A stretch of 64,000 bases of DNA from Mycobacterium sp. SM1 (GTDB lineage Bacteria > Actinomycetota > Actinomycetes > Mycobacteriales > Mycobacteriaceae), in contig NZ_JAFLNH010000001.1 in NCBI RefSeq assembly GCF_018361265.1, positions 186,001 through 250,000 of the forward strand. Direction: 5' to 3'. The notes below the pieces were generated by a model. It was not told the DNA's origin. It was given only the letters and a program-made list of their open reading frames with translations, and did not search any database. Both the position numbers and the translations under genes were made by a program. Below are positions 33,714 to 45,270 of the stretch, piece after piece (the first letter of the stretch is position 1; each line of letters starts with the position of its first letter).

Positions 33714-34826
33714 GTGCCGCTCGGGGCTCTGCGACCAGACGTGGTGGCGGCCGCAGCCACCATGTTGATCGCGACGTTCGGGGCCGCCGCTTGCCGGCCC
33801 GCGCCACCCGGCGGTGTCGCGCTGCCGTCGGCGACCCGACCGATGATCACCAGCACCACCCAGATCGCCGGGGCGGGGGTATTGGGCAACCAGCGCCGGC
33901 CCGACGAGTCGTGCCCGGCGCAGCCCGCGGAAGCCGACCCGGGGCCGCCGACGCGACTGGCCCGCAACGCGGCCGGGCTGGCACCTGAGCTGGTGGCGGT
34001 ACCGGCGAATGCCCAGCGCATTGTGGTGCTTTCCGGCGATCAACTCGACGCCCTGTGCGCGCTGGGCCTGCAGAACCGGATCATCGCCGCCGCATTACCC
34101 GACGGCTCTCCGGGTCAACCCGCCTACCTGGGCACCGCCGTACACCGGCTACCGGCGGTCGGCACCCGTCGCTCTCCCGATCTGGCGGGTATCGCGGCGG
34201 CGCACCCCGACCTCATCTTGGGGTCGGTAGCGCTGACGCCGGGGCTCTACCCGGCGCTGGCGGCGATCGCCCCTACCGTGTTCACCGCGGCGCCCGGTGC
34301 GGCCTGGGAGGACAACCTGCGCGCCGTCGGTGCCGCGACGGCGCGTAACTCTACCGTGGACGCGCTGCTGCACGACTTTTCCCGGCAAGCCGCCCAACTC
34401 GGCAGCACGCATGACGCTGCCCACTACCAGGTGTCGATCGTGCAACTCACCACCGGCACCCTTCGGGTCTACGGGGCCAACAACTTCCCCGCCAGTGTGC
34501 TGGCCGCCGTCGGCGTTGATCGGCCGGCATCACAACGGTTCACCGACAAGCCGTATATCGATATCGCCATCACGGGCGCCAATCGGTCGGGCGCGGCGGA
34601 TTTCTCCGCGGCCGATGCCGACATCATCTATCTGTCGTTCGCATCCCCGGCCGCCAAGGAGCGCGCCCCGGCCGTGCTGGACAGCGACCCGTGGCGCAAG
34701 CTCTCGGCCAACCGCGACAACCGGGTTTTCATTGTCAACAACGAGGTGTGGCAGACCGGGCAAGGATTGGTCGCCGCCCGCGGCATCATTGACGACTTGC
34801 GCTGGATCAACGCCCCCATCAATTGA
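33714..34826 (+). CDS. fecB: Periplasmic binding lipoprotein FecB
   Basis: 370 residues from the GTG at 33714 (VPLGALRPDVVAAAATML...). A signal peptide with lipobox GAAAC puts the lipidated Cys near residue 27. After a low-complexity linker with a Cys (DESCPAQPAE), the binding-protein fold (Peripla_BP_2) runs from AQRIVVLSGDQLDALCALG to WRKLSANRDNRVFIVN. The family binds ferric siderophores or haem; mycobacterial FecB is linked to envelope integrity and iron uptake. Divergent from ctaD. Confidence 0.88.
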   Translation: MPLGALRPDVVAAAATMLIATFGAAACRPAPPGGVALPSATRPMITSTTQIAGAGVLGNQRRPDESCPAQPAEADPGPPTRLARNAAGLAPELVAVPANAQRIVVLSGDQLDALCALGLQNRIIAAALPDGSPGQPAYLGTAVHRLPAVGTRRSPDLAGIAAAHPDLILGSVALTPGLYPALAAIAPTVFTAAPGAAWEDNLRAVGAATARNSTVDALLHDFSRQAAQLGSTHDAAHYQVSIVQLTTGTLRVYGANNFPASVLAAVGVDRPASQRFTDKPYIDIAITGANRSGAADFSAADADIIYLSFASPAAKERAPAVLDSDPWRKLSANRDNRVFIVNNEVWQTGQGLVAARGIIDDLRWINAPIN

Positions 34827-34954
34827 GGTGTGCAATTGAGGCTTGCGCGCCGGGTATGGTGCTTGCGCTGTGATTTTGGGCACGCACAGGGTGCTACCCT
34901 TGCAGCGTTCCGGTAAAACCCGACGCTGAGACAAACGCACTGAAGAGGGCCGCC

Positions 34955-36004
34955 ATGAGCACCGTTTCCGCGTACGCCGCCACGTCGGCAACTGAACCGC
35001 TGACCAGGACAACGATCACTCGCCGCGATCCCGGTCCACACGATGTCGAGATCGAGATCAAGTTCGCTGGTATTTGCCATTCGGACATCCACACCGTCAA
35101 AGCCGAATGGGGGCAACCAAACTACCCGGTGGTTCCCGGCCATGAGATTGCCGGCGTGGTGACGGCGGTGGGTTCACAAGTCACCAAACACCGGGTGGGC
35201 GACCGTGTCGGGGTGGGCTGTTTCGTCGACTCTTGCCGCGAGTGCAGCAACTGCCTTGCCGGTATGGAGCAGTACTGCAAGCTCGGCATGACGACGACCT
35301 ACAACGGCATCGGCAGGGATGGTCAGCCCACCTACGGGGGCTATAGCGGCGCAATTGTTGTCGACGAGAACTACGTAGTGCGCATACCCGACGCGCTGCC
35401 GCTCGACGCGGCCGCACCGCTGCTGTGCGCGGGTATCACGCTGTATTCACCGCTGCGGCACTGGAATGCCGGCCCCGACAAGCGAATCGCGGTGATCGGC
35501 CTGGGCGGGCTCGGGCATATGGGCGTCAAGCTGGGCAAGGCGATGGGCGCCGAGGTGACGGTGTTGTCGCAATCGCTGAAAAAGATGGAAGACGCCCTGC
35601 GCCTGGGCGCGAGCCGCTACTATGCCACCAGCGACCCTGACACGTTCAAAACGCTTCGCAACGGCTTCGATCTCATTCTCAACACGGTTTCGGCCAACCT
35701 AGACCTCGGCCGGTATCTGGAGCTGCTCGACGTCGACGGCACGCTGGTCGAACTCGGCATCCCCGAGCACCCCATGCCGGTGCCGGCGTTTCCGCTGGTC
35801 CTGATGCGGCGCAGCGTGGCCGGCTCGAACATCGGCGGGATCGCCGAGACCCAGGAGATGCTGAACTTCTGCGCCGAGCATGCTGTGACACCCGAAATCG
35901 AGCTCATCGAGCCGGATTACATCAACGAGGCCTACGAGCGGGTGCTGGCGAGCGACGTGCGCTACCGCTTCGTCATCGACACCTCAACCTTGCGAACCGC
36001 CTGA
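34955..36004 (+). CDS. adhC: NADP-dependent alcohol dehydrogenase AdhC
   Basis: 349 residues. Zinc MDR enzyme of the cinnamyl-alcohol type. Catalytic zinc ligands: [15 protein letters not shown] and [10 protein letters not shown]; structural zinc: [15 protein letters not shown]; Rossmann motif [20 protein letters not shown]. The start follows AGAGG. Its stop overlaps the stop region of the convergent DUF3349 gene by 21 bp, the same arrangement as Rv3045-Rv3046c. Confidence 0.95.
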   Translation: MSTVSAYAATSATEPLTRTTITRRDPGPHDVEIEIKFAGICHSDIHTVKAEWGQPNYPVVPGHEIAGVVTAVGSQVTKHRVGDRVGVGCFVDSCRECSNCLAGMEQYCKLGMTTTYNGIGRDGQPTYGGYSGAIVVDENYVVRIPDALPLDAAAPLLCAGITLYSPLRHWNAGPDKRIAVIGLGGLGHMGVKLGKAMGAEVTVLSQSLKKMEDALRLGASRYYATSDPDTFKTLRNGFDLILNTVSANLDLGRYLELLDVDGTLVELGIPEHPMPVPAFPLVLMRRSVAGSNIGGIAETQEMLNFCAEHAVTPEIELIEPDYINEAYERVLASDVRYRFVIDTSTLRTA

Positions 36005-36379
36005 GCGCCCGACGTCTTCGTGAGGCGCTCCACAGTCCGCATCCTGATCTGACGCGGTGAGGCGATGATCGACGCCGGTCAGCGGCCAGCCCGCAGCGGC
36101 AAGCGTGGCGGCTACTCTCCTGATGTTCTCCGGACCGGCATCGTAGTGAGTCATGTCGGAGACGAACTCGGCGATCTCATCCCGGCCCGCCTGACCATCG
36201 GCCCCCGTCGCGGCTTGGGTCGCGGTGATTTTATGGACCACCTCTTTGATCTGATCCTCGGTCAACGGGGTGCCGCGCAGCAGCATCAGCAGCGGCACCC
36301 GGTCGGGCCCCGGCACTCCGTCGGGGTAGCCGACCTGGAGCCAGCGCAGCACCGAACCGAGAAACGAGTTGGCAGCCAC
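35984..36379 (-). CDS. DUF3349 domain protein (Rv3046c-like)
   Basis: 131 residues. Small mycobacterial family: [31 protein letters not shown] followed by [13 protein letters not shown] and a polar tail. No catalytic motif or membrane segment is visible. Function unknown. It converges with adhC, overlapping its last 7 codons. Confidence 0.85.
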   Translation of the reverse strand: MAANSFLGSVLRWLQVGYPDGVPGPDRVPLLMLLRGTPLTEDQIKEVVHKITATQAATGADGQAGRDEIAEFVSDMTHYDAGPENIRRVAATLAAAGWPLTGVDHRLTASDQDADCGAPHEDVGRSGGSQG

Positions 36380-36637
36380 CCCATCAGTGTCCTGTTAGCG
36401 GGTCACCGGCGCTACGGTGACAGTGCCCGTTCCCGATAACTCATAAGACATTCACAGATCATCTGCCGCCCGCCCGGTGAGACCACCAGCTGCGGTTGAC
36501 CAGCCGTCGGGTCCGGCCTATTTGATCGATACCCCAAAAGTGCGACACTGTCTCAGTAACGGCAAAGCCGCCGCTACCCCTCCGCATTCCGGTGGCCGCA
36601 GCCATCCCGGCCGATGCGGTTCCCGAAAGGTCATGAG

Positions 36638-37903
36638 GTGAGAGCACTCGGGATTGCGGCGGCAACCGCCATGGCCTTCGCGCCGCTGGCGGTGGTCGCC
36701 ACCGCAGCCGGACCGGCACTGGCGGCTCCATGTGCCGGCGCTTTTGCAAACCCCGTGTCCTGTCAGAACTGTCTGCTTTTCGTGCAGGTGTATCACACCT
36801 CGAACGTGTGCGAGAAAGCGATGCCGCCCCACCCGGCGCAGGCTCCGCCGAGCCGAATGCCGGCACCGACTCCGGAGGTTCCGCTGGAGTCCGCTCTACC
36901 GGAGCCCGTGCCGCCGATCACGACCCCTTCGCAGATCCCCCAGGTTGTCTCGCCGACTCCTCCGCCCCCGAGCACGAGCCCGGGGCGGGCCCCGACGATC
37001 AATCCGCCGGCTTCCGGGGCGCCGAGAAACGCCCCGCTGGTGACACCGCCAAAGGAGCTGGATGCGCCGCCTCAGGCGGTCGCTGCCGCCAAGGCGGCGC
37101 CGGAGACCAGGATTAACCCCGCCGCCCCACCGGCGCCGCCGACGCACATGGATTTCAACCACCAGGTGCAAAATGCGATCAACGCCCCCGGCGGCAATGT
37201 TGATCTGGTCAAGGCCGACAACCGGACGCTGGTGTATCCCCGGCATTGGGACTACCTCGACTATGACGACTACCGTCGCCCGACTCTGTACAACCCCCTG
37301 GGTCAGGCGATGACCTTTCGTTACTTCTACGCCGGTGCCTACCGGGAGGTGTACGTGCCTGCCGGAGGCCGGATTGTGCTCGATGTCGCCACCGTTGGCC
37401 TGTTCCCGTTCACCGCGGTCGGCGGCAGCTACCTGGCCTCCGGCAGCTTCTACGGCGGAGCCTGGATACCGCCGGACGGTTGGAACGGTTCACCGCCGCC
37501 GACCTACACCCCGCAGGCGCCCCCCGAAGTGCACCGGGACGTCTTGGCCTACATCCCCGCCGCCAACCAGGTGGTGGAAGTCGGCCAAGTGGAGGTGGTG
37601 GGCCATGACGACAGCCAACCCGCAGGCGGCCAGGACACGTTCCTGCTCGACGACTCCACCCTGGCATGGGGGCAGATCGATGATCCCGGCAGCGGCGCCC
37701 AGATCAGGGTCACCAAAACCCAGCCGCTGCCGGGCGTCGGGCCAACCGATAATGGCACTTTCTTAGTGGCTCTGGCCGCTCATCAGGAGCCCACCCAGCC
37801 CGCCCGACCCTGGTGGCCCATGGCGCTAGGCTACGGAGTGTTGGCGATCGCGGCAGGCGTTGTCGCCTGGATGATCAGTCGCGGATATGCAGCACACACC
37901 TGA
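36638..37903 (+). CDS. Secreted/anchored proline-rich protein of unknown function
   Basis: 421 residues from the GTG at 36638, chosen because GAAAGG sits 7 bp upstream; an ATG at 36614 is in frame. Signal peptide ending ALA-AP, then a short Cys-containing segment (CAGAFANPVSCQNC...NVCEKA), a Pro/Thr-rich linker of about 110 residues, a folded domain (HMDFNHQVQNAINAPGG, PRHWDYLDYDDYRRPTLYNPL, FRYFYAGAYREVYVPAGGRI) and a C-terminal membrane helix (ALGYGVLAIAAGVVAWMI). Looks like a surface protein tethered by its C-terminus. I do not recognise the family by function. Confidence 0.75.
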   Translation: MRALGIAAATAMAFAPLAVVATAAGPALAAPCAGAFANPVSCQNCLLFVQVYHTSNVCEKAMPPHPAQAPPSRMPAPTPEVPLESALPEPVPPITTPSQIPQVVSPTPPPPSTSPGRAPTINPPASGAPRNAPLVTPPKELDAPPQAVAAAKAAPETRINPAAPPAPPTHMDFNHQVQNAINAPGGNVDLVKADNRTLVYPRHWDYLDYDDYRRPTLYNPLGQAMTFRYFYAGAYREVYVPAGGRIVLDVATVGLFPFTAVGGSYLASGSFYGGAWIPPDGWNGSPPPTYTPQAPPEVHRDVLAYIPAANQVVEVGQVEVVGHDDSQPAGGQDTFLLDDSTLAWGQIDDPGSGAQIRVTKTQPLPGVGPTDNGTFLVALAAHQEPTQPARPWWPMALGYGVLAIAAGVVAWMISRGYAAHT

Positions 37904-38216
37904 CTGCCCGCCGCGGCCAGCCAAACGTCACCAGTGCAGCAAACGCACCACACGTCGTGCTGACGGTCGTTTGGCGAGCATCAGCACGGCCATTGTTCAT
38001 CAAATCACTTGTTTCTCAACGTAATTTGCATTGAGAAGTGCTACCGGGGGGCTGTCAACTGTCCACATGCCGCCGCTTCCTGAGTTCCTGCTGCCCTATA
38101 CGGCCAACCGCCTCGGCGGAAAAGACCGCGACGGCTAGTGTGATTGACCCGCGAAGAACAAGCCATCTATCCGGGTCCCACAACCCTGACCATCCATTGC
38201 CACACGACCTGCGGTC
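37904..38216. other. Intergenic region with an imperfect inverted repeat
   Basis: No convincing gene. An AT-rich dyad at 38006-38040 pairs CACTTGTTTCTCAA with TTGAGAAGTG across an 11-base loop (about 10 pairs with a 3-base bulge). It may act as a terminator for the upstream secreted-protein gene or for nrdF2, which reads toward it from the other side. No T-run follows. Confidence 0.4.
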
Positions 38217-39203
<987 letters not shown>

Positions 39204-39239
39204 TCATCAGGACGTGCCGTGTGCCCAATCACATGTCAA

Positions 39240-39287
39240 ACACTACCCCTGGTGGCTGACAAGCTGGCGCAACACAACACCTAGTGT
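39240..39287 (-). promoter_or_regulatory. Paired NrdR-box candidates upstream of nrdF2
   Basis: Read on the minus strand, 39272-39287 gives ACACTAGGTGTTGTGT, matching about 13 of 16 positions of the NrdR consensus acaCwAtATaTwGtgt. A weaker match lies exactly 32 bp away at 39240-39255. NrdR boxes normally come in pairs three helical turns apart. They sit 49-96 bp upstream of the nrdF2 start. Confidence 0.7.
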
Positions 39288-39306
39288 TGCGGCGTGTCCC
39301 CGCCGC

Positions 39307-39470
39307 GTGGCGACGATGCGGCCCGCGCAGCGGCCGCGGAGAAGCCACGCCGACAACCCCGTGGCGACGATGCGGCCCGCGCAGCGGCCGCGGAGAAGCC
39401 ACGCCGACAACCCCCGTGGCGACGATGCGGCCCGCGCAGCGGCCGAGGAGAAGCCACGCCGACAACCCCG
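39307..39470. repeat. 54-55 bp tandem repeat, 3 copies, with nested inverted repeats
   Basis: Copies begin at 39307, 39361 and 39416; the last differs by one base (GGCCGAGG for GGCCGCGG). Each has outer arms GTGGC/GCCAC and an inner stem GCGGCC/GGCCGC around CGCGCAGC. Intergenic between nrdF2 and the monooxygenase. Shares GACGATGCGG, a GCRCAGCG core, GAGAAG and ACAACCC with the 23376-23517 array. Confidence 0.9.
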
Positions 39471-39511
39471 CGGCATCGAATTTCGGGCCGAAACCTTCCC
39501 GGCCGCCAGCA

Positions 39512-41062
39512 TTAATCGGCGACGGCCAGCTCTGGACGGGCGGCCGGCGAGCCGGTGCCCACCCCAAGGAACCGGTACTCCGCGGGATTCAGCTTGCGCG
39601 TCCCGGCCCAGTACTGCCAGGTGTAGCCACCCCACAACACCCGGTTGTTGCCGTGCTCGTCGAGGTACCAGCTGCGGCATCCCCCGGTGTTCCACACCGA
39701 GCCGGCCAGCTTGCGCTGCAGTTCATCGTTGAAGCGGTTCTGCGCCTCGCGAGTTGGAGCCAGCGCCTGCGCGCCGAGGCGGTCACAAGTCGCAATCGCC
39801 TGGGCAACATAGCGGATCTGTGACTCGATCATGAACACCACCGAGTTGTGCCCCAGCCCGGTGTTGGGTCCCAGCAAGAAAAACAGGTTGGGCACGTCGG
39901 CGACGGTGATCCCCCGGTGCGCAGCTAGACCCTCACGATTCCAGCGGTCGACCAGGTCTTCGCCGTGCAGTCCCTTGATCTGCACGTAGGTGTAGGAGTC
40001 GGTGACATGAAAGCCGGTGGCGAACACGATGACGTCGACCGGGCGCTCGGTGCCGTCGGCCGTCACGATACCCGCCGGCGTGATCCGGGTGATGCGGTCG
40101 GTGATCAGCGTGGTCTTAGGATTTGCGACGGCCGGATAGTAGGTGGACGAGTTGAGGATCCGTTTACAGCCGATCCGGTACTGCGGGGTCAGTTTGCGGC
40201 GCAGCTCACGGTCTTTCACCGAGCGGCGAATGTTCCATTTGGCCAGAGCCTCGATGACCTTCAGCGTGTTCGGCCGCTTGGTCATGCCGTAGGCCAGCGC
40301 CTCCTGGCCCCAATAGATGGTGGTTCGCAGCGCCCACGCCAGAGCGGGGACGTTCGTCAAGGCGCGCCGCAACCAGACCGGCAGTTCCTCGTTGGTACGC
40401 GGCACCACCCACGGCGGGGTGCGCTGATAGAGGTGCAGTTCGGCGACCTTCTCGATGATCTCGGGCACGATCTGGATGGCGCTGGCACCGGTCCCGATCA
40501 CCGCAACCCGCTTGCCGGTCAGATCGACGCTGTGATCCCACTGCGCGGAATGGAAAGCTGCACCACGGAATTCGTCACGGCCATCGATGTCCGGTAGGCA
40601 CGGGATGTGCAGTGCGCCGGCCCCCGAGATCAGGAACTGGGCAACATATTCCCGCCCGTCCGCGGTGAACACGTGCCAGCGGTACTCCTCGTCGTCCCAG
40701 TGTCCGCGGTCAACGAGAGAGTTGAACACGATGTAGCGGCGCAGGCCGTACTTGTCGGTGACCCCCTTGAGATAGTCCAAGATTTCGTCCCAATAGGAGA
40801 ACAAGTGCGTCCAGTCCGGCTTGGGTTCGAAAGAGAACGAGTACAGGTGCGACGGGATATCGCACGCGCAGCCAGGGTAGGTGTTGTCCCGCCAGGTGCC
40901 GCCGACCTCGTCGGCCTTCTCCAGGATCAGGAAGTCCACGCCCTGGCGCTGCAACGCAATTGCCATGCCCAGGCCGGAAAACCCGGTGCCGATGATCAGC
41001 GCGCGGGTATGCACCGGCGTTCGCTGCGCTCCGCTGTTGGCGGCTTGCTCGGTTACAGTCAT
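39512..41062 (-). CDS. Flavin-containing Baeyer-Villiger-type monooxygenase (Rv3049c-like)
   Basis: 516 residues. FAD-binding GTGFSGLGMAIALQRQG near residue 26, NADPH-binding IGTGASAIQIVPEI near 190, and between them FRGAAFHSAQWDHS, which fits the Baeyer-Villiger fingerprint FxGxxxHxxxW. FATGFHVTDSY is the second FAD region. It inserts oxygen next to a ketone or oxidises a soft nucleophile; the substrate is unknown. The divergently placed TetR gene (41409) ends upstream, and may control it. Confidence 0.92.
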   Translation of the reverse strand: MTVTEQAANSGAQRTPVHTRALIIGTGFSGLGMAIALQRQGVDFLILEKADEVGGTWRDNTYPGCACDIPSHLYSFSFEPKPDWTHLFSYWDEILDYLKGVTDKYGLRRYIVFNSLVDRGHWDDEEYRWHVFTADGREYVAQFLISGAGALHIPCLPDIDGRDEFRGAAFHSAQWDHSVDLTGKRVAVIGTGASAIQIVPEIIEKVAELHLYQRTPPWVVPRTNEELPVWLRRALTNVPALAWALRTTIYWGQEALAYGMTKRPNTLKVIEALAKWNIRRSVKDRELRRKLTPQYRIGCKRILNSSTYYPAVANPKTTLITDRITRITPAGIVTADGTERPVDVIVFATGFHVTDSYTYVQIKGLHGEDLVDRWNREGLAAHRGITVADVPNLFFLLGPNTGLGHNSVVFMIESQIRYVAQAIATCDRLGAQALAPTREAQNRFNDELQRKLAGSVWNTGGCRSWYLDEHGNNRVLWGGYTWQYWAGTRKLNPAEYRFLGVGTGSPAARPELAVAD

Positions 41063-41408
41063 GCCGCAATCCTTCCTGGGAACGCCGGTACCGGGTAATT
41101 CTCATCTTCAGTCTGGCCGCCGCCGCCGGGACTGTCAACGCCACTATCAGACCGGCGCGGCACGAGTGACTGGCCCGGGTGGTGCGGGGCGCCACCGCGC
41201 TGCGCGGCGGGCTGTTCCTGGCCGGGTTCGGGCTGATCAAGGCGCTGAACTGCGGCCGGTGGCCGGCCGACCAGAGTTTGGGCGTGCTCCGCAGGGTTGG
41301 ACACCGCGATGGTAATCGTCGCGGCGGCGGACGTGGCCGTCCGCGCACTCCTCGTGCTGTTGGTGCGCCGCGGGGATCGGGTAACCGCAGCCAGTCCTCG
41401 GCCGCCGG
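41063..41408. other. Intergenic region, no supported gene
   Basis: Open frames exist on both strands but look like GC-driven frames; one at 41309 (VIVAAADVAVRALLVLLVRRGDRVTAAS) faintly resembles the first beta-alpha-beta of an NAD(P)-binding protein and could be a remnant. The promoter of the monooxygenase should lie near 41065-41110. Confidence 0.4.
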
Positions 41409-42173
41409 TCAGCTTGCGGCGGGTTTGCGCGGCACCGCGTTGTGCAGCGGCAGCTCGGGGTCGAGCTGAATGCCCAGCACTTCGGCGGTGCCGTTGATGA
41501 CGCCCATCATGATCGTCGTCAGGTGCGCGACGAACTGGTCGCGTGGCATCCGTCGTGGACTGTCGGGTGTGGGGCCGAGCCACCAATCCGTCGCCGACGC
41601 CGCGGATCCGAAAGCGGCGAATGCGGCAAGTTCAATAGCGGCGCGGTCCAGCTCCATCTCACGCAGCTCGTTGTTGAACATTTCAGCCATCGCCAGCGTG
41701 ATCTCCCGGCCTTCGTTCAGGGTCCGCACCGTCACTTCGGACTGCTCCGGGAAGCGGCCCTGGATGAAAAACCGCAGCACGTTGGGATGCTGGTCGACGA
41801 GGTTGACGTATTCTTCGACGCTGCGCCGAATGATGTCGCGCGCCGAGTTAGTGGCGAAGTCCACCGAGGGGAAGATTGCCGCCCACAACATGTCACGCAG
41901 GCGTTCCCCGATCGCCTGGAAAAGATCCGACTTGTCGTTGAAATGCCGGTAGATCTTCGGCTTGGCGGTACCCGCCTCCTCGGCGATCTCACGCACGCTC
42001 AGGTCCGGGCCTAACCGATCGATGGCGCGAAAGGCAGCCTCGACGATTTCGCCGCGCACCTTCTCGCGGTGTTCGCGCCAGCGTTCACTGCGGGCGTCGA
42101 CCTTTCGCTCGGGGCTCGCACCGGGCCGGAGTCGAACGGACCGGGGTCGGGCAACTCTGCGCACATCCTGCAC
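41409..42173 (-). CDS. TetR-family regulator (Rv3050c-like)
   Basis: 254 residues from a GTG at 42173; the frame opens at 42212 and a later GTG at 42164 is also possible. The helix-turn-helix is LSVREIAEEAGTAKPKIYRHFNDKSDLF, about residues 60-90. The C-terminal ligand domain is typical of TetR repressors of oxygenases and lipid genes. It lies upstream of the monooxygenase on the same strand, which is its likely target. Confidence 0.87.
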   Translation of the reverse strand: MQDVRRVARPRSVRLRPGASPERKVDARSERWREHREKVRGEIVEAAFRAIDRLGPDLSVREIAEEAGTAKPKIYRHFNDKSDLFQAIGERLRDMLWAAIFPSVDFATNSARDIIRRSVEEYVNLVDQHPNVLRFFIQGRFPEQSEVTVRTLNEGREITLAMAEMFNNELREMELDRAAIELAAFAAFGSAASATDWWLGPTPDSPRRMPRDQFVAHLTTIMMGVINGTAEVLGIQLDPELPLHNAVPRKPAAS

Positions 42174-42389
42174 CTTACCCCGTTGAAGGCTGTGAGCTGG
42201 GCAGACCGGCAACGCGGAAGCACTGTGCCGTCATGGCGGGCGCCGCTTGCGACCGGGCTACCCGGTGTGACGGGTGTTAACCAACACCCGGACTCGCCGC
42301 CTATCGACTGCTGGTGCACCGCCCCCGCGCACCCATGGGCGATGTGCCATCGCGCGGTGCCGTCGGCGTTTGCTGAAGCCGGCGGAGCA

Positions 42390-44561
42390 TCACAGCATGC
42401 AGGACACGCAACCCTCAACCTCGGTTCCCTCCAGCGCCATCTGACGCAGCCGGATGTAGTACAGCGTCTTGATCCCCTTGCGCCAGGCGTAGATCTGCGC
42501 CTTGTTGACGTCGCGGGTGGTGGCGGTGTCCTTGAAAAACAGTGTCAGGCTCAGCCCCTGATCCACATGCTGGGTAGCCGCCGCGTAGGTGTCGATGATC
42601 TTCTCGTAGCCGATCTCGTAGGCGTCCTGGTAGTACTCCAGGTTGTCGTTGGTCATGTAGGGCGCCGGGTAGTAGACCCGCCCGATTTTGCCCTCCTTGC
42701 GAATCTCGATCTTCGACACGATCGGGTGGATCGAGCTCGTCGAATGGTTGATGTAGGAGATCGACCCGGTCGGCGGCACCGCCTGCAGGTTCTGGTTGTA
42801 GATCCCGTGGGCCTGGACCGACGCCTTCAACCGCCGCCAATCGTCCTGCGTCGGGATGTGGATGCCCGCACCGGCGAAGAGCCGGCGCACCTTGTCGGTC
42901 TTGGGCTCCCAGACTTGGTTGGTGTACTTGTCGAAGAATTCCCCCGACGCATACTTGGAACGCTCGAAGCCCGTGAAATGCGTGCCCCGCTCGATCGCGA
43001 TCTTGTTCGACGCCCGCAAAGCGTGGTAGCACACCGTGTAGAAGTAGATGTTGGTAAAGTCGATCGCTTCCTCGGAGCCGTAAAAGATGCGCTCACGCGC
43101 CAGATACCCGTGCAGGTTCATCTGCCCTAGCCCAATCGCGTGCGCCTCACTGTTGCCCCGCTCGATCGAGGGCACCGACCAGATATGCGTCTGATCGCTC
43201 ACCGCGGTCAAAGCCCGGATCGCGACCTCGATGGTCTGCGCGAAGTCCGGCGAATCCATCGCCTTGGCTATGTTCAGCGAGCCCAGGTTGCACGAAATAT
43301 CTTTGCCTACTTTGGCATACGATAAATCGTCATTGAACTCCGACGGCGTGGACACCTGCAGGATCTCCGAGCACAGATTGGAGTGGGTGATCTTGCCTGC
43401 AATCGGATTGGCCCGGTTCACCGTGTCTTCGAACATGAGGTACGGATAACCCGACTCGAACTGCAGCTCGGCCAGCGTCTGGAAGAACTCCCGGGCCTTG
43501 ATTTTGCTCTTGCGGATTCGCGGGTCATCGAGCATCTCGTAATACTTTTCGGTGACCGAGATGTCGGCGAACGGAACCCCGTAGACCCGTTCCACGTCAT
43601 ACGGCGAGAACAGGTACATGTCGTCGTTGCGCTTGGCCAGCTCGAAGGTGATGTCGGGAATCACCACGCCCAGCGACAGCGTCTTGATCCGGATTTTCTC
43701 GTCGGCGTTCTCGCGCTTGGTGTCCAGGAAGCGGTAGATATCGGGGTGATGCGCGTGCAGATACACCGCACCGGCCCCCTGGCGGGCACCTAGCTGGTTC
43801 GCATAGGAGAACGCGTCCTCCAAAAGCTTCATGATCGGGATGACACCCGAGGATTGGTTCTCGATGTTCTTGATCGGCGCACCGTGCTCACGAATGTTGC
43901 TTAGCAGCAAGGCAACTCCCCCACCACGCTTGGACAGCTGCAGCGCCGAGTTGATAGCGCGGCCGATCGACTCCATGTTGTCCTCGATGCGCAACAGAAA
44001 GCAGCTCACCGGCTCGCCGCGCTGCTTCTTGCCGGCGTTCAAAAACGTCGGGGTGGCCGGCTGAAACCGGCCGTCGATGATCTCGTCGACGAGTTTCTCG
44101 GCCAGTGCGGTGTCGCCGGCGGCCAGGGTAAGCGCTACCATGCACACCCGATCCTCGAAACGCTCCAGATAGCGCTTCCCGTCGAAGGTTTTCAACGTGT
44201 ATGAGGTGTAGTACTTGAACGCGCCGAGGAAGGTCGGAAAGCGAAACTTCTTGGCATAAGCGCGGTCGAACAGCGACTTGACGAACGCCCGGGAGTACTT
44301 CTCGAGCACCTCGGGTTCGTAGTAACCCTGCTGGATGAGGTAATCGAGCTTTTCGTCCAGATCGTGGAAGAACACCGTGTTCTGGTTGACGTGCTGTCGG
44401 AAGTACTGGTGCGCTGCCTGAATATCCTTGTCGAACTGGATTTTGCCGTCCGGGCCATACAAATTAAGCATGGCGTTCAGGGCGTGGTAATCGGTTTCCT
44501 CCGGCGCCAAAGGGCGCGCGCTGGTCGTTACCGGCTCTGCAGCGATGGCTGTTGGTGACAC
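42390..44561 (-). CDS. nrdE: Class Ib ribonucleotide reductase alpha subunit
   Basis: 723 residues from the GTG at 44561, with GGAAGGA upstream; the start overlaps the nrdI stop by 34 bp. Reduces ribonucleoside diphosphates. Active-site features: [30 protein letters not shown], the radical-transfer region and the C-terminal redox pair CVSCML that receives electrons from NrdH. Family members start near [15 protein letters not shown], so the first 40 residues are a lineage-specific extension. Confidence 0.97.
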   Translation of the reverse strand: MSPTAIAAEPVTTSARPLAPEETDYHALNAMLNLYGPDGKIQFDKDIQAAHQYFRQHVNQNTVFFHDLDEKLDYLIQQGYYEPEVLEKYSRAFVKSLFDRAYAKKFRFPTFLGAFKYYTSYTLKTFDGKRYLERFEDRVCMVALTLAAGDTALAEKLVDEIIDGRFQPATPTFLNAGKKQRGEPVSCFLLRIEDNMESIGRAINSALQLSKRGGGVALLLSNIREHGAPIKNIENQSSGVIPIMKLLEDAFSYANQLGARQGAGAVYLHAHHPDIYRFLDTKRENADEKIRIKTLSLGVVIPDITFELAKRNDDMYLFSPYDVERVYGVPFADISVTEKYYEMLDDPRIRKSKIKAREFFQTLAELQFESGYPYLMFEDTVNRANPIAGKITHSNLCSEILQVSTPSEFNDDLSYAKVGKDISCNLGSLNIAKAMDSPDFAQTIEVAIRALTAVSDQTHIWSVPSIERGNSEAHAIGLGQMNLHGYLARERIFYGSEEAIDFTNIYFYTVCYHALRASNKIAIERGTHFTGFERSKYASGEFFDKYTNQVWEPKTDKVRRLFAGAGIHIPTQDDWRRLKASVQAHGIYNQNLQAVPPTGSISYINHSTSSIHPIVSKIEIRKEGKIGRVYYPAPYMTNDNLEYYQDAYEIGYEKIIDTYAAATQHVDQGLSLTLFFKDTATTRDVNKAQIYAWRKGIKTLYYIRLRQMALEGTEVEGCVSCML

Positions 44562-45007
44562 GTCTTGTCCTTCCAGAAGTCGGCTAGGCCCGCGCGAACG
44601 ATTTTCACGTCCTCGTCGGTCCCCATGAGTTCGAAGCGGTAGAGGTACGGAACTCCGCACTTGCGGGAGATCACCTCGCCGGCATAACCGAATTCCCTTC
44701 CGAAGTTGGTGTTGCCGCCCGCAATCACCCCGCGCAGCAACGCCCGGTTGTGTTCGTCGTTCAAGAAGGCGATGACCTGCTTGGGGACGTAGCCGCCGGC
44801 GTCGCTGTCCGGGCTGAGATCCGTGTTAGCCCGGCCGCCACCGTAGGTGGGCAGCACCAGCACATACGGCCGGTCGACCTGGATGCGGCCGTGCAGCGGT
44901 ATCCGTGTGGCCGGAACGCCCAGCTTCTGCACAAAGCGGTGAGTGTTCTCCGACACGCTGGAGAAATACACCAGGCTGCACGGCGGCACCGCGACCTCTT
45001 CCCGCAT
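44528..45007 (-). CDS. nrdI: NrdI flavodoxin-like activator of NrdF
   Basis: 159 residues. FMN protein that supplies the oxidant for the dimanganese centre of Nrd[21 protein letters not shown] is the phosphate-binding loop; [15 protein letters not shown] and [17 protein letters not shown] contact the flavin. The 34-bp overlap with nrdE implies coupled translation. Confidence 0.96.
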   Translation of the reverse strand: MREEVAVPPCSLVYFSSVSENTHRFVQKLGVPATRIPLHGRIQVDRPYVLVLPTYGGGRANTDLSPDSDAGGYVPKQVIAFLNDEHNRALLRGVIAGGNTNFGREFGYAGEVISRKCGVPYLYRFELMGTDEDVKIVRAGLADFWKDKTCHQQPSLQSR

Positions 45008-45030
45008 GATTGCTTTCCCTGTGCGTTTCC

Positions 45031-45270
45031 CTATGCGCTGAGCGCGGCCCCGCTAAGTGCCCTGATGCGGTCGGGCCGAAAACCCGACCAATGGTCGTTT
45101 CCCGCCACCACCACCGGGGCCTGCAGATATCCCAGCGCCATCACGTAGTCCCGCGCGTCGGGGTCAAGGGTGATGTCGACCTTCTCGTAGGCGATGCCCT
45201 GCTGGTCGAGCGCCCGATACGTGGCATTGCACTGCACACATGCGGGCTTGGCGTACACGGTGATGCTCAT
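45031..45270 (-). CDS. nrdH: Glutaredoxin-like NrdH
   Basis: 79 residues. Thioredoxin-fold electron donor for NrdE with the active site CVQC at residues 11-14, and the C-terminal WSGFRPDRI segment that is specific to NrdH. First gene of nrdHIE. Confidence 0.97.
   Translation of the reverse strand: MSITVYAKPACVQCNATYRALDQQGIAYEKVDITLDPDARDYVMALGYLQAPVVVAGNDHWSGFRPDRIRALSGAALSA

Noticed and set aside
41179-41497. Small plus-strand genes between the monooxygenase and the TetR gene
   Set aside because: The frames have the composition of GC-driven shadows, overlap the TetR 3' end, and show only a faint Rossmann-like start.
42390-44660. Longer NrdE start at 44660
   Set aside because: It would overlap nrdI by 133 bp, and the Arg-rich extension has no family match; the GTG at 44561 has a good ribosome binding site.
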